A DNA stretch of 64,000 nt. It comes from Anaerolineae bacterium (lineage in GTDB: Bacteria > Chloroflexota > Anaerolineae > Aggregatilineales > Phototrophicaceae). A program made the position numbers and the translations under genes. Positions 1 to 7,613 of this stretch are shown piece by piece (the first letter of the stretch is position 1; every line of letters begins with the position of its first letter). The notes beneath the pieces are model-generated. The model saw only the letters and a program-made list of their open reading frames with translations. It ran no database searches and was not told the DNA's origin. The DNA lies in assembly GCA_022843385.1 (NCBI GenBank), contig JALHNT010000039.1, positions 1 to 64,000 of the forward strand, in the 5' to 3' direction.

Positions 1-1
1 A

Positions 2-1024
2 ACTCCGCAACCGACGGTTATCGCTACTGTTGTGCCTACCTCAACACTTGCGCCAACCCCAACATCAGAGTCTGAGAACAACATCAGCTCACTGCAGGTT
101 GAGACGCCGACGGTAACTTCGACAGCAGCCCCGCCAACTGAAACACCAACCATCACCCTCACTCCTGGACCATATGAACACACCATACGGGAAGGTGATT
201 CGCTCATAACGATCGTGCAGGAATATGGATACACAGATTTTCGAGTAGGTGCTGGGGCCATCATTGACCAGGTGGTGCAACTGAATGACCTGTTCAGTGC
301 AGATCTGTTGCCAGCGCCCGGCAGCATTATTCTGGTTCCGCGCCAGACTTCAACTCCAACTCCTGGAAATGCAGCGACTGAGGCCGTGGTACAAGCCACG
401 AATACCGCTTCTGGACCGGTTGTTGCGTTGCCTGGAAACGGGGGGACGACAGAATATGAAGTACGGGAGGGGGATACGATTATCGCAATTGCTGCCGATT
501 TTGGCGTCACTCTAGAGCAGATTGCGGTGCTCAATCAAGACTTAAACTTCTTTACCTGCAATTTTGAAATTCCGAGTGGTGGTCCAAATTGCAATGTGCC
601 TCTTCGAGTAGGACAGGTTGTAATGTTGCCTGCTCCAACCCCGACACCGACTTTTTCGCCTACGCCTTCTGGCAGCGAGACCCCAACCAGCACACCAACA
701 TATGCTGCACCGACACTGTTGTTTCCTCCAGATGGAGTGACAGCTTCGGCGGGTGTTTTCAGTCTTCAGTGGGTAAGCGTAGGTATTCTCAATACTAATG
801 AGTACTATCTGGTCGAAGTGACCAATGCATCTACTGGGCAAATGGTGTTGCAAGTTGTCACCAGGAACACGTCTTACCTGTTGCCCGATTCTCTCGTTCC
901 AACAGGCGGACAAACCGAGAATTTCCAGTGGTTAATCTCGCTGGTGCGTATCAATGAGCAGGGGATTTACAGCCGAATTGGTGGTACACCGCAAAGCCGA
1001 ACCTTTGGATGGGCCAGCCGTTAA
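2..1024 (+). CDS. LysM-domain protein, 5' truncated by window edge
   Basis: The reading frame is open from base 2, so the true start lies upstream of the window; the GTG at 32 is only an internal candidate. The visible part has a Pro/Thr/Ser-rich low-complexity stretch, a first LysM-like repeat (around residues 60-110 counted from base 32, starting at HTIREGD), a second one (about 142-205, EYEVREGDT), another Pro/Thr linker, and a C-terminal beta-rich domain of about 110 residues. LysM repeats bind N-acetylglucosamine in peptidoglycan, so this is probably a cell-surface protein. The two LysM repeats carry longer loops than the usual 45-residue unit. Its TAA stop overlaps the mutL stop on the other strand in a TTAA palindrome. 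Confidence 0.8.
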   Translation, partial: TPQPTVIATVVPTSTLAPTPTSESENNISSLQVETPTVTSTAAPPTETPTITLTPGPYEHTIREGDSLITIVQEYGYTDFRVGAGAIIDQVVQLNDLFSADLLPAPGSIILVPRQTSTPTPGNAATEAVVQATNTASGPVVALPGNGGTTEYEVREGDTIIAIAADFGVTLEQIAVLNQDLNFFTCNFEIPSGGPNCNVPLRVGQVVMLPAPTPTPTFSPTPSGSETPTSTPTYAAPTLLFPPDGVTASAGVFSLQWVSVGILNTNEYYLVEVTNASTGQMVLQVVTRNTSYLLPDSLVPTGGQTENFQWLISLVRINEQGIYSRIGGTPQSRTFGWASR

Positions 1025-2829
1025 CCCAGGCGCCCGAACTCACGAGCGATGTGTTCGCTTGTCATGTGAAGCATCGTCGGTCTGCCGTGGGGGCAGGTAT
1101 GTGGCAAACTGCAGCGCTCCAATTGGTTGATGAGTGATTGCATCTCGTCATGACTAAGGATTTGGCCGGCTTTGACCGCAACTTGCTTGCAGATGCGGGT
1201 GACAATCTTGTCTTCTATGGTTTTGGCGGCAGGCTTAACTCCCGCCTCGAGATCAAGCAAGATCGCCTGAAGAGCGTCTATGGGCGATGAATCGGTCAGG
1301 ATTGCAGGTATCCCTCGAATGACATAAGTGTTTGGACCAAAGCTCTCGAGGGCGAATCCTATCTTTTGTAAGGGCTGAGCATATTCCTCGACCAACTGGG
1401 CCAAATCCGGAGGCAAGGTAATGGTCTGTGTCTCCAAGGCATATTGCGTCATGGGATGCTGGCGCTGATAGTCATCCATGAACTGCTCATAGAGGATGCG
1501 TTCGTGGGCAGCATGTTGATCAATTAGGTACATGCCCGATGGCCCTTCAGCCACAATATATGTTGCCCCGACCTGGCCCACCACTCGCAGAATGGGCAAG
1601 GTGCGGGGTTTTTGGGGCTTGCCCATTCCTTCAGGGATGGCCGTTGGATCATTAACGGTAGGCATTTGTCGTTGAGGCAGTGGTGCTCTGGTGTATTGGC
1701 CGCTGTCATCCAAACGTAGACCGATGCCCATCTGGACTGGTGTATGGTTGTCTACAGTCCAATGCGACAAATTGTCCATCGATAAACCGGCGAAACGTCC
1801 ACCACGCATTGCTGGAGTCTGCGCCAGATTCACCACAGCACGCCGCACTACCCGTTGGACGGCCGTGAAGACCTTGTCGCTGTCGCGAAAGCGGACTTCA
1901 GCCTTTGTTGGGTGAACATTGACATCCACTTCTTCTGAGGGTATCTGAATCATCAGCACTGACACTGGATAGCGGCCTGTCATGAGGAATGTGTGATAAG
2001 CCTGACTGATGGCGTATGATAGACGTGTGTCTTGAATCCACCTCCCATTGACGAACAGCGTGATCTGATTGCGATCAGCGCGGCTAAAGCTTGGTACCGA
2101 TGTATATCCATGAAGTTGAATATGGGGCTGGCCGTTTGAGCCTGTCTCGATGCCTTCTACTTCGACCATGTTCTTGAATTGGTCGAGTCCAACAGCGGCT
2201 ACCAGAACATCGGCTAAATTGCCGCTTCCGGTTGATCGAAACACTTCACGCCCATCCTGTTCCAGCACAAAGCGGACATGGGGGTAGGCCATCGCGTAGC
2301 GTGTGACAAACAGGGCAATTTGACGCTTTTCCGTGTTTTCTTTCTTGAGGAATTTCAATCGCGCGGGTGTGTTATAGAACAGGTTTTCGACCGTGATGAC
2401 CGTGCCTATTGTCGCGCCAATTTCCTGCCGTCGAATAATACGCCCGCCATCCAGATTGAGCATCGTTCCACTTGTATCCTGAGTGCAGCGTGTCACGATA
2501 GATAGCCGACTGACGGACGCTATGCTGGCGAGGGCTTCACCACGAAATCCGAGTGTTTGGATGCGCGAGAGATCGTCAGTGGTGGTGAGCTTGCTGGTAG
2601 CATGACGATAGAAGGCTAGTTCGACTTCCTCGGAAGGAATACCAGAACCATCATCACTAATGCGAATACGTTGCTGTCCTCCACCATGAATTTGCACATG
2701 AATATGACTTGCTCCGGCATCGAGTGAGTTTTCTACCAGCTCTTTGACGACTGATGCTGGACGCTCAACAACCTCACCGGCAGCGATTTGAGCGACTACA
2801 ATATCCGGTAGCACACGAATAGTCATCAT
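1021..2829 (-). CDS. mutL: DNA mismatch repair protein MutL
   Basis: 602 residues, the family's usual length. The N-terminal GHKL ATPase shows IAAGEVVERPASVVKEL and DDGSGI, followed by GFRGEAL and the transducer domain. The C-terminal dimerisation/endonuclease domain carries DQHAAHE...E at about residues 437-448, matching the DQHA(X)2E(X)4E metal-binding motif, and CPHGRP at about 579-584. Those motifs mark the nicking type of MutL found in bacteria without MutH. It acts with MutS to direct excision of mismatches. The start has two adjacent ATG codons; either is possible. The gene ends tail-to-tail with the LysM protein, sharing a TTAA. Confidence 0.96.
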   Translation of the reverse strand: MMTIRVLPDIVVAQIAAGEVVERPASVVKELVENSLDAGASHIHVQIHGGGQQRIRISDDGSGIPSEEVELAFYRHATSKLTTTDDLSRIQTLGFRGEALASIASVSRLSIVTRCTQDTSGTMLNLDGGRIIRRQEIGATIGTVITVENLFYNTPARLKFLKKENTEKRQIALFVTRYAMAYPHVRFVLEQDGREVFRSTGSGNLADVLVAAVGLDQFKNMVEVEGIETGSNGQPHIQLHGYTSVPSFSRADRNQITLFVNGRWIQDTRLSYAISQAYHTFLMTGRYPVSVLMIQIPSEEVDVNVHPTKAEVRFRDSDKVFTAVQRVVRRAVVNLAQTPAMRGGRFAGLSMDNLSHWTVDNHTPVQMGIGLRLDDSGQYTRAPLPQRQMPTVNDPTAIPEGMGKPQKPRTLPILRVVGQVGATYIVAEGPSGMYLIDQHAAHERILYEQFMDDYQRQHPMTQYALETQTITLPPDLAQLVEEYAQPLQKIGFALESFGPNTYVIRGIPAILTDSSPIDALQAILLDLEAGVKPAAKTIEDKIVTRICKQVAVKAGQILSHDEMQSLINQLERCSLPHTCPHGRPTMLHMTSEHIAREFGRLG

Positions 2830-2882
2830 ATTGCCTGAGAATTAGACACTGGAAATCAGGTGGCACACAAGGATGAGAGTGG

Positions 2883-3968
2883 TCATTCTTCGTCCTCATG
2901 GAATAGATTTGGACCATCCAGGGGGATGGAAATAAAAAACGTGCTTCCCTGACCTTCTTGACTTTCAACCCAGGCTTCTCCCCCGTGTCGACGTGCGACA
3001 CTACGCACGATGAATAGGCCTAGTCCCGTCCCTTTAATCTTCTTGTACTCCGGGCGTGCAATGCGGGCGTGACGTTCGAAAAGCTGACCAATATGCTCAG
3101 GGCTGATTCCGAATCCACTATCACGGACGCTGACAATTACCTGGTTATTTTGGCTGCGAACTGCAATCGTAACTGTGCCTTCGCTTGGCGTATACTTAAT
3201 CGCGTTGTCGACGAGATTGTTGATCGCGCGTTCAAGCATTACGCCGTCGGCATTGATGATCGGGAGGTTGTCTCCGTAATCGACCGATACATTGAGTATC
3301 TTTTCGGCTGGAAGAAGATGATTGTCGATCACTTTCTTGACGATTTCCAGGATGTCGCACGGGCCGCGGTTGATCTCATAGAAACCGGATTCGGGATCAT
3401 AACGTCCAGCGTCCTGAATATTCTCAACCAGCGCCGTCATTTGCGAGATGCCCGAGAGAATCTTGGTGACAAAGTGATGTTGCTTTTCATTTAGTTCACC
3501 AACCATCTCCATCATGCTGGCGAAACCTTGCATTGCAGTGAGTGGTGATCGCAAATCATGAGATACAATGCGGGTGAATTCGCTCTGATTTCGGTACAGT
3601 CTCTTGTAGTGTGTGATGTCTCGCAACGCTAGCAACCAACCCAGAACGCGCTGATGAGAATCATGAATTGGCTCGATATGGGGTGTGTAGGTTCGATCTG
3701 CGATGATCCAGTCACTTGATGTTTTGGTAATGGGCAGAGAAGTAACCCACCCTTGTTGGCTTATTAGATTCTCAAGAGGCTTTCCCTGTGCTTCTTCTAT
3801 CACAATACTCATGGCCTGAGCTGCTGCCATGTTGAGCAGCAACAAACGGAATTCTGGATCGAGTATCAGCAGCGGATCACTGATGCTATTGAGTAACAGG
3901 GAAGGATTCGCATTGATGTTGTCTAGCACCTGATTCAGTGTTGTTACAATGTCCGAAGAGTCAACCAT
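2883..3968 (-). CDS. PAS-domain sensor histidine kinase (soluble)
   Basis: 361 residues from the ATG at 3968. Domains: a PAS-like sensor (about 25-115), HisKA with the phospho-acceptor H137 in SHDLRSPL, and a HATPase_c with N box (NNLVDNAIKY), G1 box (DSGFGI) and G2 box (GTGLGLF). No membrane segment or signal peptide is visible, so it probably senses a cytoplasmic cue. The frame stays open upstream to a TTG at 4073, but that start would lie inside the mobile element at 4061-4149, so the ATG at 3968 is preferred. No response regulator is adjacent; the partner is unknown. It follows udk on the same strand and may once have been closer to it. Confidence 0.88.
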   Translation of the reverse strand: MVDSSDIVTTLNQVLDNINANPSLLLNSISDPLLILDPEFRLLLLNMAAAQAMSIVIEEAQGKPLENLISQQGWVTSLPITKTSSDWIIADRTYTPHIEPIHDSHQRVLGWLLALRDITHYKRLYRNQSEFTRIVSHDLRSPLTAMQGFASMMEMVGELNEKQHHFVTKILSGISQMTALVENIQDAGRYDPESGFYEINRGPCDILEIVKKVIDNHLLPAEKILNVSVDYGDNLPIINADGVMLERAINNLVDNAIKYTPSEGTVTIAVRSQNNQVIVSVRDSGFGISPEHIGQLFERHARIARPEYKKIKGTGLGLFIVRSVARRHGGEAWVESQEGQGSTFFISIPLDGPNLFHEDEE

Positions 3969-4051
3969 AGCTGTAATCCTTGCCCGCAACCCGTGGCTTA
4001 TGTACTGTAACTCAATTATATGATTGTTGGTGAACGACAGGCAAGTTAAGC

Positions 4052-4060
4052 TACTCTGTC
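4052..4060. repeat. Target-site duplication, left arm (copy A)
   Basis: TACTCTGTC, repeated exactly at 4150-4158. Only the insertion of the 89-bp element separates the two copies. Confidence 0.88.
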
Positions 4061-4149
4061 GGGTGCATTTCAAGTTCGTGCAAAACTCGCTCGATGAAAA
4101 GTCTCAAGCCAAAACTATAGGTACGAGTGCACCAAAGTGAAATGCACCC
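4061..4149 (-). mobile_element. 89-bp MITE-like element, copy A
   Basis: The element begins GGGTGCATTTCA and ends with its exact inverse complement. The inverted match continues imperfectly to 21 bp (three mismatches). It is flanked by a perfect 9-bp direct repeat, TACTCTGTC, at 4052-4060 and 4150-4158, which is the signature of transposition. Copy B at 26631-26719 is identical over all 89 bases in the opposite absolute orientation. It carries no gene, so it must be moved in trans; the transposase family is not identified (9-bp duplications occur in several IS families). The strand given is arbitrary: read on minus it matches copy B read on plus. Confidence 0.9.
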
Positions 4150-4784
4150 TACTCTGTCGGCTGACCCTGTAGCATGCTCCGAATACGATCAGCAACCATA
4201 TCGATTGCCACAATGTTGTGTCCGCCTTCTGGAATAATGACATCCGCATAGCGGCGGCTCGGTTCAACAAATTGAAGATGCATCGGACGCACAGTGGTCA
4301 TGTATTGATGGATGACGGACTGAATGGTACGTCCTCGTTCGGCCAGATCGCGCTGCAAACGTCGAATTAATCGGATATCGGCATCAATATCGACAAAAAT
4401 CTTGATGTCAAATAATTCACGGAGCAGTGGTTCAGAAAGTGTCAGAATGCCTTCTACTAGAATGATCGGCTGAGGCGCGACGAGCTGCGTTTCAGTTGTT
4501 CGGCGATAATGGGTGAAATCATAAATCGGGATGGCAACGGGCTCCATACGTTGTAGTGCGCGGAGGTGTTCAGTCATCAGGCTGGTTTCGAGGGCATCAG
4601 GGTGGTCGAAGTTACGCTCATTATCGCCGATCAGCGGTATTTCCTCGATGTCCTTGTAGTAGGCGTCGTGCGGTATGTAGGCGATTCGATGATTACCAAT
4701 ACGATCCAGAATGGCATTTGAAATGGTTGTCTTGCCTGCTCCACTACCGCCGACCACCGCGATCGTAACGGGTTTTCGCTCCAC
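4149..4784 (-). CDS. udk: Uridine kinase
   Basis: Phosphorylates uridine and cytidine in pyrimidine salvage. The P-loop GGSGAGKTT lies close to the N-terminus, followed by the family motifs HDAYYKD, NFDHPDAL and YDFTHYRR. From the GTG at 4784 the protein is 211 residues, typical for Udk. This start is chosen because a clear AGGAG lies six bases upstream and because the longer frame (to 4871) would run into tRNA-Thr. The stop codon TAG overlaps the last base of the mobile element, which regenerated the stop on insertion. It lies directly downstream of tRNA-Thr on the same strand. Confidence 0.94.
   Translation of the reverse strand: MERKPVTIAVVGGSGAGKTTISNAILDRIGNHRIAYIPHDAYYKDIEEIPLIGDNERNFDHPDALETSLMTEHLRALQRMEPVAIPIYDFTHYRRTTETQLVAPQPIILVEGILTLSEPLLRELFDIKIFVDIDADIRLIRRLQRDLAERGRTIQSVIHQYMTTVRPMHLQFVEPSRRYADVIIPEGGHNIVAIDMVADRIRSMLQGQPTE
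4150..4158. repeat. Target-site duplication, right arm (copy A)
   Basis: TACTCTGTC, the second arm of the duplication around copy A. On the minus strand it encodes the last residues of uridine kinase. Its first two bases, together with the element's terminal C, form the udk stop codon TAG. Confidence 0.88.
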
Positions 4785-4811
4785 AGCTTGCTCCTGCCCT
4801 AGAAGAGAAAC

Positions 4812-4837
4812 GCCCGTCAACGAAATTCGTTGCGGGC
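4812..4837 (-). terminator. Hairpin after tRNA-Thr, probable terminator
   Basis: GCCCG-CAACGA can pair with TCGTTG-CGGGC, with one bulged base and a three-base loop. On the minus strand it is followed by the T-rich GTTTCTCTTC. It sits between tRNA-Thr and udk, so it fits a terminator or 3'-processing signal for the tRNA transcript. The T-tract is interrupted, so termination may be partial and allow readthrough to udk. Confidence 0.5.
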
Positions 4838-4846
4838 ATTCATGAA

Positions 4847-4918
4847 AGCCACCTGTGGGACTTGAACCCACAACCTAACGCTTACGAAGCGTTTGCTCTG
4901 CCATTGAGCTAAGGTGGC
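4847..4918 (-). tRNA. tRNA-Thr (anticodon CGT)
   Basis: A full cloverleaf can be drawn: acceptor stem GCCACCT/AGGTGGC, D stem GCTC/GAGC, anticodon stem AACGC/GCGTT with loop TTCGTAA, five-base variable loop, and T stem GTGGG/CCCAC with loop TTCAAGT. The anticodon CGT reads ACG (Thr). CCA is not encoded. The gene lies between purH and udk and has its own promoter just upstream. Confidence 0.95.
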
Positions 4919-4928
4919 ATTGGACGTA

Positions 4929-4956
4929 ATTATAGCAAAACAGGCAGGTGGGGCAA
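4929..4956 (-). promoter_or_regulatory. Sigma70-type promoter for tRNA-Thr
   Basis: On the minus strand a TTGCCC box (4951-4956) and a perfect TATAAT (4929-4934) are separated by 16 bases, ending about 11 bases before the tRNA. It lies in the short gap after the purH stop, which suggests the tRNA is transcribed independently of purH. Confidence 0.6.
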
Positions 4957-4963
4957 GGCTGAT

Positions 4964-6502
4964 TTAGTGCCGGAAATGCCGTGTACCAGTGAATATCATT
5001 GCCAGGTTTGCTTTGTCTGCCGCAGCGATGACTTCTTTGTCACGGATCGACCCACCGGGTTGAATGATGGCTGTAACACCTGCCTGAGCGGCGGCTTCGA
5101 TCCCATCGGGAAACGGAAAGAATGCGTCGGAGGCCAGGACTGAACCTATGCTGCGCTCACCGGCCTTTCGAATTGCTAATTCGACAGAATCAACCCGGCT
5201 TGACAACCCACCACCAATACCGACCGTTGCTTCTGAAACCGCCAGCACGATAGCATTTGATTTCACATGTTGGACGGCTTTCCAAGCGAATTGGAGCGCA
5301 CTTTTCTCTCCTGGAGTAGGGGGGCGCTGTGTCACTATCTGGAGGATAGTGCCGTCAGGGTCGCCAATGTCTGCGCTCTGCACCAATAGACCAGATTGAA
5401 CAGTACGGATTTCGAGTTCTGTGCCTTTATAGGGTTGCGGCATTTGGAGTAGGCGACAATTCTTGCGGTTGTTTGCGAGGATAGCCTGGGCAGTTGGCGA
5501 GAAACTGGGAGCAGCAATTGCTTCCACAAATAAAGAACCTAGCGCCGCCACAAAATCATCATCAACGGGACGATTGACAGCAATAACACCACCAAAAGCG
5601 GATACGGGATCGGATGCCAGCGCTTTCGCATAGGCATCGGCTATACTTCTCCCCAACGCGATCCCACATGGATTTAAGTGCTTAACGATGACAGCACAGG
5701 GCTCACTGAAACTGCTGACAGTGCGCCATGCTGAGTCGAGGTCGAGGATATTGTTGTATGAGAGCTGTTTGCCACCCAGCACGGTACCACCCAATGGCCC
5801 TGATCGTGCCACGCGACTGTAATAGGCGGCAACCTGATGCGGGTTTTCTCCATATCGAAGCTGTTCAACCTGTTGCATTCCCACCGAGAGGTGGTGAGGC
5901 AAGTCAATGCTGATAAGGCTTGGAACGCTATCCTGAGATAGAAAAGCATGGATTGCAGTATCGTAATCGCGAGTGTGGGCAAACGCTTTCACTGCCAGCC
6001 GCCGCCGAGTAGCCAGATCGACACTACCAGAGGCTCTGAGTTCTGCGGTTATCTTCCCATAGTCATCTACATCGCAGACTACTACCACATGGAAGAAGTT
6101 CTTAGCAGCAGCCCGGAGTAGTGCCACACCGCCAATATCTATCTGTTCGATAGCGTCTTGAAGAGTCACTCCCAGTTGAGAGGCTGTATCCTGAAAAGGA
6201 TATAGATTGCTCACAACCATATTGATTGGAGCATAGCCGAACTCCTTCAAACTCTCTAGATCTTCGTCTCGATCTCTTGCCAGAATACCTGCATGGATGG
6301 CTGGGTGAAGTGTCTTGACTCGCCCATCCAGCAATTCGCGAACTCCCGTAAGCTGTTCGATGGCGGTTACCGGAAGCCCCGCTGCTCGTAGCGCTGCTTC
6401 TGTTCCACCACTTGCAACCAGATCCCAACCTAACTCAACGAGTGAAGTAGCAAATTTGACCAGATTCGATTTGTCATACACGCTGATGAGTGCGCGGGGC
6501 AT
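4964..6502 (-). CDS. purH: Bifunctional AICAR formyltransferase / IMP cyclohydrolase
   Basis: 512 residues, full length. It catalyses the last two steps of purine synthesis: formylation of AICAR with 10-formyl-THF, then ring closure to IMP. The N-terminal MGS-like cyclohydrolase domain (1-150) carries SGGTEAAL and GRVKTLHP. The formyltransferase domain shows RYGENPHQ (216-223), KQLSYNN (245-251) and the catalytic KHLNPCG with K274 and H275. The C-terminus ends with the usual DAFFPFPDG, QPGGSIRD and FTGTRHFRH. No other purine gene is next to it. Confidence 0.97.
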   Translation of the reverse strand: MPRALISVYDKSNLVKFATSLVELGWDLVASGGTEAALRAAGLPVTAIEQLTGVRELLDGRVKTLHPAIHAGILARDRDEDLESLKEFGYAPINMVVSNLYPFQDTASQLGVTLQDAIEQIDIGGVALLRAAAKNFFHVVVVCDVDDYGKITAELRASGSVDLATRRRLAVKAFAHTRDYDTAIHAFLSQDSVPSLISIDLPHHLSVGMQQVEQLRYGENPHQVAAYYSRVARSGPLGGTVLGGKQLSYNNILDLDSAWRTVSSFSEPCAVIVKHLNPCGIALGRSIADAYAKALASDPVSAFGGVIAVNRPVDDDFVAALGSLFVEAIAAPSFSPTAQAILANNRKNCRLLQMPQPYKGTELEIRTVQSGLLVQSADIGDPDGTILQIVTQRPPTPGEKSALQFAWKAVQHVKSNAIVLAVSEATVGIGGGLSSRVDSVELAIRKAGERSIGSVLASDAFFPFPDGIEAAAQAGVTAIIQPGGSIRDKEVIAAADKANLAMIFTGTRHFRH

Positions 6503-6580
6503 AGTAATTTATCCTCTGATGATTGCTGCAATGGATGATTGAGTGTAGTTTCTGATCAATGCGCTACGCTGAAGGTATGA

Positions 6581-6925
6581 TCAGAGGCCGGAAGTGCGTG
6601 CATCTTCCTGCGTCCATCCACGCTCTGAGTCAGCAATCAGTGGCCGAGCTGGTTTCTCAATGATCGCATAGAAAAAAAGCGCAATGAAGGCCAGTGCCAG
6701 GAATCCCAAAGCTAGGGGCACCCCAAATGCTGGCCCGACAAAGAGGCTACCTAGCAATCCAGCTGGAATGATTGCCAGATAGGCGATGGTGCTCAAGTGG
6801 TGAAATACCTCGGCAGCCATTCCACCATAGACAGCAAGCTGCTTCTTTGATCGTTGCGCGGTTGGGAATGATGCGATAGCGGCGAACAACAGGGTGATAG
6901 CGATAATGACTTGGGCGCGATCCAT
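6581..6925 (-). CDS. Small membrane protein, unknown function
   Basis: 114 residues with three predicted hydrophobic helices (about 5-20, 40-62, 68-90) and a charged C-terminal tail. No family is recognised. It follows the DUF5989-containing protein by 8 bases on the same strand, so it is probably the last gene of the carbamoyltransferase operon. A housekeeping role is not implied by anything visible. Confidence 0.65.
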   Translation of the reverse strand: MDRAQVIIAITLLFAAIASFPTAQRSKKQLAVYGGMAAEVFHHLSTIAYLAIIPAGLLGSLFVGPAFGVPLALGFLALAFIALFFYAIIEKPARPLIADSERGWTQEDARTSGL

Positions 6926-6933
6926 TTCTATCC

Positions 6934-7575
6934 CTAAAACAGTGTGTAGATGAAGGGCTGGGTAGCGGGATTGCTGCCAAGAATTATCAGAACAGCTACC
7001 AGAATCAATGTGATGACCATTGGGATGAGCCAGTAGAGCTTACGCCGCCACAAAAACATCAACAGTTCCCCTAAAATGCCCATCCGCTCAAACATATCAC
7101 GTAGTGCACTTGGTTTAGAAGCTACAGTCTTTGATGTCTTTCTATTTCCAGCAGGACGTGGAATAAAGACTTGAACGACCAATCCTATCGCTCCAAACAA
7201 TGCAATCCAAAATCCACTGCCAATTAGCCCTGCTGAGTCGAACTGTGCTTGACTATTGAAGAACAAATACATGCCATAATAGATTAACCCTATCACTCCC
7301 CCTACTACTGCCCACCCAGGCATATTGCTTTGAAATCTTGAGTTCATTAGGCCAGCTAAACCTGCGACTCCGCCTACGATACCTGCCACAGGAACAAGAA
7401 AGAGTATTGAAACATCATACCCGTTTCCTTGTTCGGCATTGGTCAACAAGCGTAAGCCGGTTGGGCTGAGGGGTGTATTCAACCAAGGCATAAACAAGAA
7501 GGCAACAATAATTGCAATGGCACATAGCAAGCAGACGAAATCTGCTGGTGAGAATTTGGTGGTTTCGCTACTCAT
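6934..7575 (-). CDS. Membrane protein with C-terminal DUF5989-like segment
   Basis: 213 residues. The N-terminal part holds four hydrophobic helices (about 12-31, 54-76, 86-106, 118-139). A basic linker leads to a C-terminal segment of about 50 residues (164-213) with ILGELLMFLWRRKLYWLIP, a single helix and the ending QPFIYTLF. This matches from memory the DUF5989 family, normally a stand-alone protein of about 50 residues encoded next to carbamoyltransferases. Here it is fused to an extra membrane domain. It lies 38 bases after the carbamoyltransferase gene on the same strand. The function is unknown; a role with the carbamoyltransferase at the membrane is inferred from context. Confidence 0.7.
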   Translation of the reverse strand: MSSETTKFSPADFVCLLCAIAIIVAFLFMPWLNTPLSPTGLRLLTNAEQGNGYDVSILFLVPVAGIVGGVAGLAGLMNSRFQSNMPGWAVVGGVIGLIYYGMYLFFNSQAQFDSAGLIGSGFWIALFGAIGLVVQVFIPRPAGNRKTSKTVASKPSALRDMFERMGILGELLMFLWRRKLYWLIPMVITLILVAVLIILGSNPATQPFIYTLF

Positions 7576-7613
7576 GCTTTCTCGATTTCTCTTGAACTGA
7601 GGCTCAAGTCACT

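Noticed and set aside
3069..3494. 141-codon frame on plus inside the histidine kinase
   Set aside because: Shadow of the HisKA/HATPase coding strand; no ribosome site or motif.
4812..4837. Hairpin near tRNA-Thr as a third mobile element copy
   Set aside because: It lacks the GGGTGCATTT ends and any target duplication; it is best seen as a terminator.
4785..4871. Longer N-terminus for uridine kinase
   Set aside because: It would run through the terminator hairpin and into tRNA-Thr; the GTG at 4784 has a good ribosome site.
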